From assembly GCF_013450155.1 (NCBI RefSeq), contig NZ_JACCKD010000002.1:672531-736530 (forward strand): 64,000 bases of DNA, read 5' to 3'. Positions 49,931 through 58,258 of this stretch are shown here, piece by piece. Source of the DNA: Haloechinothrix aidingensis. Lineage in GTDB: Bacteria > Actinomycetota > Actinomycetes > Mycobacteriales > Pseudonocardiaceae. The notes under the pieces are model-generated. The model ran no database searches and had not been told where the DNA came from. It was given only the letters and a program-made list of their open reading frames with translations. Each line of letters begins with the position of its first letter. The stretch's first letter is position 1. The position numbers were made by a program, and so were the translations under genes.

Positions 49931-51268
49931 TCAGGTGACGCCGATCGTCGTGCGCTGCCACCCGTTCATCCGTTCCAGCGCCGCGGCCAGCCCGATCAAC
50001 CGCGTCTCGTCACCCGGCCGGGCGACGAGCTGAACGCCGAGCGGCACGCCTCGCCTGGTGGTCGCCATGGGTACCGTCATCGCGGGGAAGCCCGCCAGAT
50101 TCCACGGCCCGGTGAACGGCGCGAAGCGCAGCGCGGGCAGCGCGTTACGCAGCCACGAGGCTCGATGCCACTGCCGGGCCCGTGGGGGTGGCGCGGCATA
50201 GGTGGGGGTGATCAGCACGTCGTGGTGCTCGAAGAACTCCAGTGCACGATCCCGCCATCGCTGTGCCGTGCGCTCCCGGACAAGGCCGGCACGGAGGATC
50301 GCACGCCCGGTGGCAAGGTGGCGCCGCGTCCGCCGCTGCAGCGCAGCGTGATCCCAACCCGTCGCCGTCCGCACGGGACCCGCGAACCAGCGGGCCAGCA
50401 ACCCGCCAGGAGTGTTCAGGCCGTAGCGGGGGCCGGTCCGGGAGAGGACATGGCCGTCGTCGGCGAGCAGCCGTGCCGCGGTGGCCACCGGGGCCCGCAA
50501 CGCGCGCGCGACCGGCATGCCGAGCGGTGGTCTGGTCGACGTCGCGATGCGCAGTGGCGAGACGGGCTCGTGCACCTCAGCGAGGTCCGGGCGGTCGGCG
50601 AGCACCGACAGCATCACCGCCGCATCGGCCACCGTGGTGGCCAACGAACCGTGCGTGGACATACCGAACCAGGAGGATGCTTCCTCCTCGGCGATGACCC
50701 CCGCGCCCGGCTTGATACCCACCAGGCCGCACACCGCCGCGGGCAGGCGCACAGACCCGAGACCGTCCGTTCCATGGGCGAGCGGCACCAATCCCGCTCC
50801 GACGGCCGCCGCGCTACCACCCGACGAGCCGCCAGCGGTGTAGGTGGCGTTCCACGGATTGCGCGCCACGCCGCCGGGATCATCGCTCATCGGCCAGATG
50901 CACAGCTCCGGCACCCGTGTCACGCCGACGATCACCGCGCCTGCCGCGCGCAACCGGGCCACGATGACATGCTCCTCCGTCGCGACACCGGACGGCGCGG
51001 CATCCGAACCCCACAGCGCGGACCGTCCGTCGACGGCCACGACGTCCTTGACCGCCACCGGAACTCCGGCCAGCGGAAGGTCACCTCGGCCGGCGCTGTC
51101 CCGCACCGCCGCGGCCTCGGACATCGCCGACTCCGCACGCACGGCGCGGAACGAGCCGAGCTCGCCGTCCGCGCTGCCGATCCGCGCAAGCGTGTCCTCG
51201 AGTATCCGGACAGGGTCGCTCTCGCCCGCGCGCACGCGGGCGGCCAGCTCGGTCGCCGTAGGGTTCAT
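49931..51268 (-). CDS. Amidase (amidase signature family)
   Basis: A 445-residue amidase signature protein. The Ser-cisSer-Lys triad is visible: K74 (VAVKDVV), the TAGGSSGGSAAAV serines (148/149) and the nucleophile S172 in DGLGSVRLPA, where the usual DGGGS is DGLGS. It hydrolyses a carboxamide; substrate is unknown. GatA is unlikely because no gatB or gatC is near and the C-terminal part differs. No signal peptide. ATG 51268. The next gene downstream (on the plus strand) is convergent. Confidence 0.88.
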   Translation of the reverse strand: MNPTATELAARVRAGESDPVRILEDTLARIGSADGELGSFRAVRAESAMSEAAAVRDSAGRGDLPLAGVPVAVKDVVAVDGRSALWGSDAAPSGVATEEHVIVARLRAAGAVIVGVTRVPELCIWPMSDDPGGVARNPWNATYTAGGSSGGSAAAVGAGLVPLAHGTDGLGSVRLPAAVCGLVGIKPGAGVIAEEEASSWFGMSTHGSLATTVADAAVMLSVLADRPDLAEVHEPVSPLRIATSTRPPLGMPVARALRAPVATAARLLADDGHVLSRTGPRYGLNTPGGLLARWFAGPVRTATGWDHAALQRRTRRHLATGRAILRAGLVRERTAQRWRDRALEFFEHHDVLITPTYAAPPPRARQWHRASWLRNALPALRFAPFTGPWNLAGFPAMTVPMATTRRGVPLGVQLVARPGDETRLIGLAAALERMNGWQRTTIGVT

Positions 51269-51350
51269 ACCGCGACTCTAACCGCACTGGCCGCTTCGGA
51301 CAGTCGGAGGCGATCGACCGCGGTCGCGAGGAACGGGGGCCGCACGCGAA

Positions 51351-51383
51351 ACGGGGCGCGGGACCCGAGGTCCCGCGCCCCGT
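51351..51383. terminator. Terminator of the 35-residue ORF
   Basis: Fifteen-base perfect arms (ACGGGGCGCGGGACC at 51351-51365, complement at 51369-51383) with a 3-base loop, 15 bases downstream of the small ORF stop on the minus strand. Confidence 0.8.
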
Positions 51384-51397
51384 CCGGACCGCAGGGC

Positions 51398-51505
51398 TTA
51401 CTTCGCCCGGCGCTCTCCCTGGTACGGAGCGAATCCACGGGCGACATCATGCGCCCGGTTGAGATCACTGACAAACCTCGAGAACTTACTGATCAGGACA
51501 CGCAT
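51398..51505 (-). CDS. Small ORF of 35 residues, unknown
   Basis: The peptide starts MRVLISKFSRFVSDLNRAHD and ends FAPYQGERRAK, net positive, with a possible amphipathic helix over residues 1-20. GAGGTGA lies four bases ahead of the ATG, and a strong terminator follows the stop, so it has the marks of a real gene though it is below usual annotation limits. It lies 137 bases downstream of the LuxR gene on the same strand. Possible roles are a signalling peptide, a small regulator or a membrane-associated peptide; none is supported beyond position and charge. Confidence 0.55.
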   Translation of the reverse strand: MRVLISKFSRFVSDLNRAHDVARGFAPYQGERRAK

Positions 51506-51569
51506 GATCGTCACCTCGCTTTCTTCGCATGGACTTGCCACACTCCACGTCGTCGCGGAGGGCACGGGT

Positions 51570-51599
51570 GTTAACAGCGGCAGCGAGATTCTTGTTCCC
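51570..51599 (-). promoter_or_regulatory. Possible ECF-type promoter for the small ORF
   Basis: On the minus strand GGGAAC (51594-51599) is followed 18 bases later by GTTAAC (51570-51575), resembling GGAAC/GTT promoters of ECF sigma factors. It would start RNA about 55 bases before the small ORF. Spacing is at the upper limit. Confidence 0.3.
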
Positions 51600-51642
51600 G
51601 GCCTTCGGCCCCGCCCGGTGACGGGCGACGTGCGATCGCCGA

Positions 51643-53952
51643 TCAGCGCCGGTTCCTGGTGATCCACGCCGCGATCTGGGCCCGGTTGCTGAACCCGAGC
51701 TTGGTGAGTATGTGGTTGATGTGCGTCTCGGCGGTGCGTTGCGCGATCACCAGCCGATCCGCGATCCCCCGGTTCGTCAGGCCCTGCGCGACCAGTTCGG
51801 CGATCTGCGCCTCCCGCCGCGTCAGCGGTTCGTCGGGCTGCCGGGGTGCGACCGGATCCTCGCCGAGCGCGTAGGCCACCGCCTCGTCCACCGGCAGCGC
51901 GTACCCGTCCGCGAACTCCCTGATCGCCTCCTCCTGGCCGAGCTCGCCCGTCACCAGTTCGGTGTCGGTGTGCAGCGGCTCGACGAACGCGGCGTAGTGG
52001 TTGGGAGAGGCGCCGAGCGATTGCCATACCGCCATGGCCGCGCCGAACAACCTGGCGGCCCTGCTGGGCTGCCCGCTGTGCGCCGCGCAGCCTGCCATGA
52101 CCGTCAGCGAGAACGCGATGACGACACGGTCGTCGATGCGCTGCTGCAACCGCAGCACCTCAAGGCAGGCCCCGACGGCCTGCTGGATGTCCCCGCACAG
52201 ATACTCCGCGGCCGCCCGCGACCACAGTGCCCACGATCGCCAGAAACACTCGCCACGAGCGGTGAAAGCCGCGACGCAGTCACGGAGCACCCGGCGGCCA
52301 CCGTCCAGATCCTCGTCCAGGCTCAGCGCGAGGCCGTAGTTGAAGGTGGCCCACAGTTCGGCGCCCAGCTCCCCCTGGGTACGGAACATGCCGGCCGAAC
52401 GGCGGAACAGCTCCCTGGCTTTCGGCATGTCGTTACCGATCAATGCGGCGTAGGCACGCACGTTGTGCACGTAGGCGCGGGCGTTGTCGTCGTCGGTCGC
52501 GTCGGCGAGCTCGGACGCCTGCCGCGCCGCACTCTCGAACGCCTGGACATCACCCTGCACCAGGGCGAGGAACCCGTAGTACGACAGCGCCCTTGCCCGG
52601 CCGGGACTGTCGGCGGGTGCGACGTCGAGCAGCCTGCTGAGCTGGACTCTGCCTTCCGTGTTGAGCCCCCTGCCCAGCCAGTACTCCTTGCAGGCGAAGA
52701 TCATGCGCATCCCGACGGCGGCCTCGTCAGGATCGCTCGCGCAGAAGTCCAGGGCGACACGGAGGTCGGCGTGCTCGCGCCGGAGCCGCCCGAGCCACGC
52801 CGCCTGGTCCGGGCCGATCCATTCGCGTTCGAACGCCGAGGTCAGCTCGACGTAGAAGGCACGGTGGCGGCGCCGCACGGTCTCCAGCTCGCCCGCGGCA
52901 CGGAGCCGATCCTCCCCGTACTGCCGCATCGTCTCGAGCATGCGGTACCGGACCTCGCCGTGCTGCTCCTCGCGGAGCAGCACGGATTTGTCCAGCAGGC
53001 CGTCGATCACATTCACGACCGAACCGGTGTCGACGCCCTCACCCGCGCACACGACTTCCGCCGCATCCAGGTCGAAGCTGGCGGAGAACACCGACGCGCG
53101 CGCCCACACCAGCCGTTCCGACTCGGTGCAGAGTTCGTAGCTCCAGTCCATCAGCGCGCGCAATGTCTCATGGCGACCAGGTCCGCTGCGGTTCCCGCTG
53201 GTCAACGACATGAGCTGCTCGTTCAGCCTGTCCGCGAGCCTGCGTACCGACAGCGCCCGCACCCGTACGGCGGCGAGCTCGATCGCCAGCGGGAGCCCGT
53301 CGAGGCGGCGACACAACCTCGCCACGTCCTCCGCGTTGTCCTCGGTGAGCGCGAACGACGGCACCACGGCGCGCGCCCGGTCCACGAACAGCGTCACCGC
53401 TTCGGACCGTTCCAGCCGCGCCACCGGCTCGTCCGGTTCGGGGACATGCAACGGTGGAACCGGGAGGACTCGCTCGCCGGGAGCACCGAGGGACTGGCGG
53501 CTGGTCGCCAGCACGACCACGCCTGGGCACGCTCCGATCACGTTGCCGACCAGGTGCGCGCACGCGTCCACCAGGTGCTCGCAGTTGTCCAGCACCAGCA
53601 GCAGGCGCTTGGTGCGGAGAGCGTCCACCACGAGGTCGAGCGCGGGCAACGTCGAACGGTCTCCGAGACCGAGCCGGTCGGCGACCGTGTTGACGAGCAG
53701 GTCCGGCTCCCGGAGCTCGGCGAGCCCGACGAAAAACACACCATCGGGAAAGGTCGTCCGCACCGTTGCCGCCGCCCGCAGCGCCAGGCGGGACTTGCCG
53801 ACCCCGCCCGGACCGGTCAGTGTCACCAGGGAAGAGCTCGCCATCAAGGTCGTGAGCTCGCGTAGCTCGACGTCCCTGCCGACGTACGCGTTCACCTCCG
53901 CGGGCAGGGAGCCACCAGGCGATCGCTGCACGGCCGAGCCAGGCGCGGACAC
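51643..53952 (-). CDS. Large LuxR-family ATPase regulator
   Basis: A regulator of 769 residues if started at GTG 53952 (VSAPGSAVQRSPGG); the frame is open to 54162, so the start is uncertain. After LPAEVNAYVGRDVELREL comes an NB-ARC/AAA-like ATPase with Walker A TGPGGVGKSRLA (near residue 52) and LLLVLDNCEHLVD as Walker B. A helical/TPR-like region (about 380-680) follows, and the C-terminal LuxR HTH starts PLTRREAQIAELVAQGLTNR with HINHILTKLGFSNRAQIAAW. Proteins of this kind are transcription activators with unknown ligands. The nearest gene it could control is the 35-residue ORF. Confidence 0.85.
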   Translation of the reverse strand: MSAPGSAVQRSPGGSLPAEVNAYVGRDVELRELTTLMASSSLVTLTGPGGVGKSRLALRAAATVRTTFPDGVFFVGLAELREPDLLVNTVADRLGLGDRSTLPALDLVVDALRTKRLLLVLDNCEHLVDACAHLVGNVIGACPGVVVLATSRQSLGAPGERVLPVPPLHVPEPDEPVARLERSEAVTLFVDRARAVVPSFALTEDNAEDVARLCRRLDGLPLAIELAAVRVRALSVRRLADRLNEQLMSLTSGNRSGPGRHETLRALMDWSYELCTESERLVWARASVFSASFDLDAAEVVCAGEGVDTGSVVNVIDGLLDKSVLLREEQHGEVRYRMLETMRQYGEDRLRAAGELETVRRRHRAFYVELTSAFEREWIGPDQAAWLGRLRREHADLRVALDFCASDPDEAAVGMRMIFACKEYWLGRGLNTEGRVQLSRLLDVAPADSPGRARALSYYGFLALVQGDVQAFESAARQASELADATDDDNARAYVHNVRAYAALIGNDMPKARELFRRSAGMFRTQGELGAELWATFNYGLALSLDEDLDGGRRVLRDCVAAFTARGECFWRSWALWSRAAAEYLCGDIQQAVGACLEVLRLQQRIDDRVVIAFSLTVMAGCAAHSGQPSRAARLFGAAMAVWQSLGASPNHYAAFVEPLHTDTELVTGELGQEEAIREFADGYALPVDEAVAYALGEDPVAPRQPDEPLTRREAQIAELVAQGLTNRGIADRLVIAQRTAETHINHILTKLGFSNRAQIAAWITRNRR

Positions 53953-54237
53953 CTCATCACCAGCCCCAACTTGTCGAGGATCGCAGCGCAACCCACGGCT
54001 GCCGACACCCACCAGACCGGCGAAACGGTAACCCGTTCGAGTTCGCCGGATGCTACCGAGGATTGCGTCTACCGTGCTCGGAGCGCCCAAGCCTACGCGG
54101 CGGGCACCGAGTTCACCAGCGGTCACGCGGCGGCGGGTCCGCGCCGTCACGGCCACGGGCACCAGGTGAGGTGACCTCGACTGGCGACGGGTGGCGCCAG
54201 GAGACCCCCGCTGTGAGTGATATCACGCTACGTGCGG

Positions 54238-54311
54238 TGCCCCCGACCGGACTCGAACCGGCACTGAATCGATTTTAAGTCGACCGCCTCTGCCAATTGG
54301 GCCACGGGGGC
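54238..54311 (-). tRNA. tRNA-Leu (anticodon UAA), short variable region
   Basis: The 74-base molecule folds as acceptor GCCCCCG/CGGGGGC, D arm with AATTGGCAGA loop, anticodon stem GTCGA/TCGAT with loop CTTAAAA (anticodon TAA), a five-base variable region TCAGT, T arm GCCGG-TTCGAGT-CCGGT and discriminator A. CC follows in the genome but not the final A. The D arm and A73 are leucine-like and the anticodon reads UUA. The long variable arm expected in class II tRNA-Leu is absent, which is odd. UUA codons occur in guaB1, greA and ilvA here. Confidence 0.85.
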
Positions 54312-54358
54312 ACTCACGAGCTTATTCGCCTCCGGCAGGAGCGATACGCCGGGGCCCG

Positions 54359-54386
54359 CGCCGGCGGGATCAGTGTCCCGCCGGCG
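54359..54386. terminator. Terminator downstream of ndh
   Basis: CGCCGGCGGGA at 54359-54369 pairs exactly with 54376-54386 over a 6-base loop. It begins 13 bases after the ndh stop on the minus strand, and lies upstream of the tRNA. Confidence 0.7.
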
Positions 54387-54398
54387 GGAACGGGGGCC

Positions 54399-55727
54399 TC
54401 AGCTCTGCTGGGACACCCGCGCGAAGTCGGCCTTCGGGTCGTTGATCTGGCCCATCGAGACCACCTCGCGGCGGAACAGGCCACCGAGCAGCCAGTCCAC
54501 GGTGATGCGGGCCTTCTTGTTGAACGTCGGCATCCGGCTCACGTGATAGATGCGGTGCATGCTCCACGCCTTGAAGCCCTTGGCCTTGATGTTGTAGACG
54601 TCGGCGACACCCTTGTGCAGCCCGAGGCTGGCGACCGAGCCCGCGTTGGAGTGCGAGTAATCCTTCGGCTGGTTGCCCCGGAGCGTACGAAGGACGTTCT
54701 TGGTCAGCTGGTGCGCCTGGCGCACGGCGTGCTGGGCGTTCGGCGGGCAGATGGCGGTGGGGTCCTCCTCCGTCTTGGACAGGTCAGGCACCGCGGCGCA
54801 GTCACCTGCCGCCCAGACCCCCGGCGTGCCCGCGACCTGCAGCGCCGCGGTGGCCTGCACACGACCGGACTTGTGCAGCGGCAGGTCGGAGGAGGCGATC
54901 ACGGGGTTGGCCTTGACACCGGCGGTCCAGATGATCGTGTCACTGTCGAACTCGGTGCCGTCGTCCAGCACGACGTGGCCCTCTTCCATGGACTTCACCA
55001 GCGTCGACAGGTACACCTCGATCCCGCGCTTCTCCAGCTGCTCGACCGTGTAGACACCGAGGCTCTCCCGCACCTCCGGCAGGATCCGCCCGGCGCCCTC
55101 GACGAGAACCCAGCGGATGTCGTCCGGGCTGATGTTGGAGTAGTAGCGGCAGGCGAACTTGGACATGTCCTCCAGCTCGGCAAGCGCCTCGATCCCGGCG
55201 AACCCGCCACCGATCACGGTGAAGGTCAGCAACCGCTTGCGCAGCTGGGGATCCAGCGTGCTGGAGGCCTGGTCCATCCGGGAGAGCACATGGTTGCGCA
55301 GGTAGATCGCCTCACCGATGGTCTTGAACGCGATGCCCTGCTCGGCCAGCCCCGGAACCGGAAGCAGCCGGGCCACGGAGCCGAGCGCGATCACGAGCAC
55401 GTCGTAGGACAGTTCCTGGACATGCCCGTCCGCGCCTTCCACGGTCACCGACTTGTTCTCGTGCTCGATGGAGTTGACACGGGCCGTGAGCACATGGCAA
55501 CGCTTCAACGAGCGCCGCAGTGGAACGACCACGTGCCGAGGCTCGATCGCACCAGCAGCCGCCTCCGGCAGGAACGGTTGGTACGTCATGTGCGGCTGGG
55601 GGTCGACGATGGTGACGGAAGCCTCATTGGCGCGAAGCTTGCGCTGTAGACCCAAAGCGGTGTACAGGCCGACGTACCCGCCGCCAAGGATCAGGATGCG
55701 GGTCGGCTCCGACTTTCGTGCGCTCAT
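54399..55727 (-). CDS. ndh: NADH dehydrogenase, type II (NDH-2)
   Basis: A 442-residue flavoprotein. The FAD dinucleotide fold starts at ILILGGGYVGLYTALGLQ (about 12-29) and the NADH fold at FTVIGGGFAGIEALAELED (about 165-183); WAAGDCAAVPD (about 295) is the second FAD contact. The C-terminal region (about 370-440) with VSRMPTFNKKARITVDWLLG is the membrane-anchoring part. It passes electrons from NADH to menaquinone without pumping protons. ATG 55727 (MSARKSEPTRIL) fits the family; an upstream in-frame ATG adds 11 unlikely residues. Reported as two copies in some Actinobacteria. Confidence 0.93.
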   Translation of the reverse strand: MSARKSEPTRILILGGGYVGLYTALGLQRKLRANEASVTIVDPQPHMTYQPFLPEAAAGAIEPRHVVVPLRRSLKRCHVLTARVNSIEHENKSVTVEGADGHVQELSYDVLVIALGSVARLLPVPGLAEQGIAFKTIGEAIYLRNHVLSRMDQASSTLDPQLRKRLLTFTVIGGGFAGIEALAELEDMSKFACRYYSNISPDDIRWVLVEGAGRILPEVRESLGVYTVEQLEKRGIEVYLSTLVKSMEEGHVVLDDGTEFDSDTIIWTAGVKANPVIASSDLPLHKSGRVQATAALQVAGTPGVWAAGDCAAVPDLSKTEEDPTAICPPNAQHAVRQAHQLTKNVLRTLRGNQPKDYSHSNAGSVASLGLHKGVADVYNIKAKGFKAWSMHRIYHVSRMPTFNKKARITVDWLLGGLFRREVVSMGQINDPKADFARVSQQS

Positions 55728-55797
55728 GAATTCATCGTTACACTTCGCGCACTGTGACACGACCCCAGCCCACCCCTCTGTGAGCTAGAACGCCACC

Positions 55798-56559
55798 TCA
55801 CCGCAAGCTCGCGGCACGTGCCGCATCGCTGAGCACATCACGCAACATCGCGGGGGTGAGCCTGCCGGTGAAGGTGTTCTGTTGCGACACGTGGAAGCTG
55901 CCGAACACCCGCACCTCACCCGCACGGGGGTGAGCATGGCCATCACGGGGCGTGACGACCGCGTGCGCACCGTGTCCGAAGCGCGGTCGCGGTTTCGGCA
56001 CCTGCCAACCGGTAGCGGCGAGTACCCGCATCACCGACTGCCACCCGAAGCCGCCCAGGGCCACGACCGCACGCAGGTTCGGCGCGAGCAACGCCAGCTC
56101 GCGTTCCAGCCACGGCTGGCAGGTGTCCCGCTCGGCGGGGGTCGGCTTGTTGTCCGGCGGGGCGCAGTGCACCGGGGCGGTGATCCGGGTGCCGTACAGC
56201 ACGAGCCCGTCGCCCGGATGCGTCGACAGTGCCTGCGAGGCGAGGCCCACCTCGTGCAGCGCCGCGTAGAGCACGTCGCCCGAACGATCGCCGGTGAACA
56301 TCCGGCCCGTCCGGTTGGCCCCGTGGGCCGCGGGCGCCAACCCGACGATGACCAGCGCCGCGTCGGCGGGACCGAACCCGGGCACCGGTCGGCCCCAGTA
56401 CTCCTGGTCGACGAAGGCGGCACGCTTGTCCCGCGCTACCTGCTCCCGCCAGGCCACCAGCCGGTCACACGCACGGCAGCCGGTGACGGCCTCGTCGAGC
56501 CCGGCGACGGTGGTCGCCTCGGCGGGCTCCTGCGCGCGACGGTGGGACACGCCTGCCAT
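55798..56559 (-). CDS. Uracil-DNA glycosylase, family 5 (UdgB)
   Basis: A 253-residue iron-sulfur uracil-DNA glycosylase. Motif 1 is GLAPAAHGANRTGRMFTGDR (about 100-119), as in family 5 enzymes, and the 4Fe-4S cysteines begin with C28 and C31 (GCRACDRL), followed by the C in PVHCAPPDNKPTP and a later one in RDTCQPW. The second active-site motif reads HVSQQNTFTGRLT, with V in place of the usual P after H. It excises uracil, hypoxanthine and similar bases. ATG 56559 (MAGVSHRR). It corresponds to Rv1259 in M. tuberculosis. It is divergent from the S10 peptidase gene. Confidence 0.9.
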   Translation of the reverse strand: MAGVSHRRAQEPAEATTVAGLDEAVTGCRACDRLVAWREQVARDKRAAFVDQEYWGRPVPGFGPADAALVIVGLAPAAHGANRTGRMFTGDRSGDVLYAALHEVGLASQALSTHPGDGLVLYGTRITAPVHCAPPDNKPTPAERDTCQPWLERELALLAPNLRAVVALGGFGWQSVMRVLAATGWQVPKPRPRFGHGAHAVVTPRDGHAHPRAGEVRVFGSFHVSQQNTFTGRLTPAMLRDVLSDAARAASLR

Positions 56560-56589
56560 TGTGGCGCACCGCCGACACCACGGCTGGGG

Positions 56590-56645
56590 CGAGCCGAGGG
56601 ACCTCTTCGGTGCATATGTGGTACCCGAGGAGTCCTTCGGCTCGT
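56590..56645. repeat. Imperfect hairpin related to Family B
   Basis: CGAGCCGAGGGACCTCTTCGG starting at 56590 pairs with the segment ending at 56644 in about 18 of 24 positions plus wobbles. The outer GAGCCGA / TTCGGCTC ends are like Family B, but the middle differs. It lies between divergent genes. Confidence 0.45.
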
Positions 56646-56669
56646 CCCCCAACCGCTATGGTCGGCCGC

Positions 56670-58178
56670 ATGACATCGACATCCTCGGACGAAGCCGGGA
56701 AGACCCCCGGCGACGGCGCGGCACGGGACGACCGCAACGGCACCCCTCCGGCTCCCACCGACGACCTGGTCACCACGCAGCACACCTTGACGACTCGGGA
56801 AAGCACCCTGCACTACACCGCGCAGACCGGGCGCATGGTGCTCCGCGAGGAACAGGTCACCGACGAGACCTTCGACGGGCACATCCCCAAGGCCGAGGTG
56901 TTCCTCACCGCCTACACACTGGACGGCGCCGATCCGGAGCACCGTCCGGTCACGTTCGCCTTCAACGGCGGCCCCGGCTCGTCCAGCGTCTGGCTGCACC
57001 TGGGCGTTCTCGGGCCGCGCCGTGCGGTCTCCGGCGACGTCGGCGCGCCGGAACCGCCGCCCTACGGGCTGACCGACAACGCCGAGTCGCTTCTCGAGCA
57101 CAGTGATCTCGTGTTCATCGACCCGGTATCCACCGGGTACTCGCGCGCCGCGCAGGGCAAGAAGCCGAAGGAGTACCACGGCTTCACCGCCGACATCACC
57201 TCCGTCGGCGAGATCATCCGCCTCTGGGTGACCCGCAACGGGCGCTGGCTGTCCCCGAAGTTCCTCGCAGGCGAGTCGTACGGGACCGTGCGCGCCGCCG
57301 GGTTGGCCGAGCACCTGCAGACCAAGTACGGCATGTATCTCAACGGGTTGATGCTGCTGTCCTCGGTCGTCGACTTCGGCACCCAGTTCTTCACCGAGGG
57401 CAACGACCTCGCCTACGCGCTCTACGTGCCCACCTACGCCGCGATCGCCCACTACCACGGCCTCCACCCGGATCGCGAGCTCACCGAGCTGCTCGCCGAG
57501 GCCGAGGAGTTCGCCTCCGGCGACTACCTGTGGGCGCTGGCGCGGGGCTCGCGACTGACCACCGACCAGCGCGCCGACATCGCGGCCCGGCTCGCCCGGC
57601 TGACCGGGCTGTCCGCGGACTACACCGAGCGCGTGAACCTGCGTGTCGAGCACCTCCGCTTCTTCACCGAGCTGTTGCGCCATCGCAGGCTCGTCGTCGG
57701 CAGGCTGGACTCGCGGTTCACCGGCTCCGAGGCGGACTACGGGCTGGAGCGGATGTCCAGCGACCCGTCGTTCTCGGCGATCTACGGCCCCTACGCCGCT
57801 GCGCTGAACCACTACGTACGCGCCGAGCTGAACTACGAGAACGACCTGCCGTACGAGATCCTGAGCTTCGGGGTGAACTCCTCCTGGTCCTACTCCGAGT
57901 TCGAGAACTCCCATGTCACCGTGTCGGACAAGCTGTCGGCGGCGATGCGTGCGAATCCACACCTGAAGCTGCACGTGGCGTTCGGCTACTACGACGGGGC
58001 CACGCCGTACTACGCGGCCGAGCACGCGCTGGCCCACCTCGCTGTGCCGGACGAGCTGCTGGACAACATCTCGCGTGCCTACTACCCGGCGGGCCACATG
58101 ATGTACGTGCACGAGCCGTCCCGGCTGCGGCAGTCCGAGGACTTGAAGGAGTTCGTGCGGGGCAGCTCGAACAGGTAG
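56670..58178 (+). CDS. S10 serine carboxypeptidase family protein
   Basis: A 502-residue alpha/beta-hydrolase of peptidase family S10. NGGPGSSSVWLHLGVLGP forms the oxyanion region (about 108-125); the triad is S203 (GESYGT), D442 (YYDGATP) and H476 (AGHMMYV). No signal peptide is visible, so it is probably cytoplasmic, unlike eukaryotic vacuolar S10 enzymes. It would remove C-terminal residues from peptides at low pH, but its substrate is unknown. ATG 56670. The aldo/keto reductase downstream is separated by 80 bases. Confidence 0.9.
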   Translation: MTSTSSDEAGKTPGDGAARDDRNGTPPAPTDDLVTTQHTLTTRESTLHYTAQTGRMVLREEQVTDETFDGHIPKAEVFLTAYTLDGADPEHRPVTFAFNGGPGSSSVWLHLGVLGPRRAVSGDVGAPEPPPYGLTDNAESLLEHSDLVFIDPVSTGYSRAAQGKKPKEYHGFTADITSVGEIIRLWVTRNGRWLSPKFLAGESYGTVRAAGLAEHLQTKYGMYLNGLMLLSSVVDFGTQFFTEGNDLAYALYVPTYAAIAHYHGLHPDRELTELLAEAEEFASGDYLWALARGSRLTTDQRADIAARLARLTGLSADYTERVNLRVEHLRFFTELLRHRRLVVGRLDSRFTGSEADYGLERMSSDPSFSAIYGPYAAALNHYVRAELNYENDLPYEILSFGVNSSWSYSEFENSHVTVSDKLSAAMRANPHLKLHVAFGYYDGATPYYAAEHALAHLAVPDELLDNISRAYYPAGHMMYVHEPSRLRQSEDLKEFVRGSSNR

Positions 58179-58258
58179 GCGGCGCACATACCGCCGCTGT
58201 GACGAACTCGATCCCCCTCCGGGGTGCGTGCGCCACACAGGAGTGCTGTGCTGGGGGT

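Noticed and set aside
53953-54162. N-terminal extension of the LuxR regulator
   Set aside because: The 70 extra codons are Arg/Gly-rich and do not resemble the start of such regulators; GTG 53952 is preferred, though not certain.
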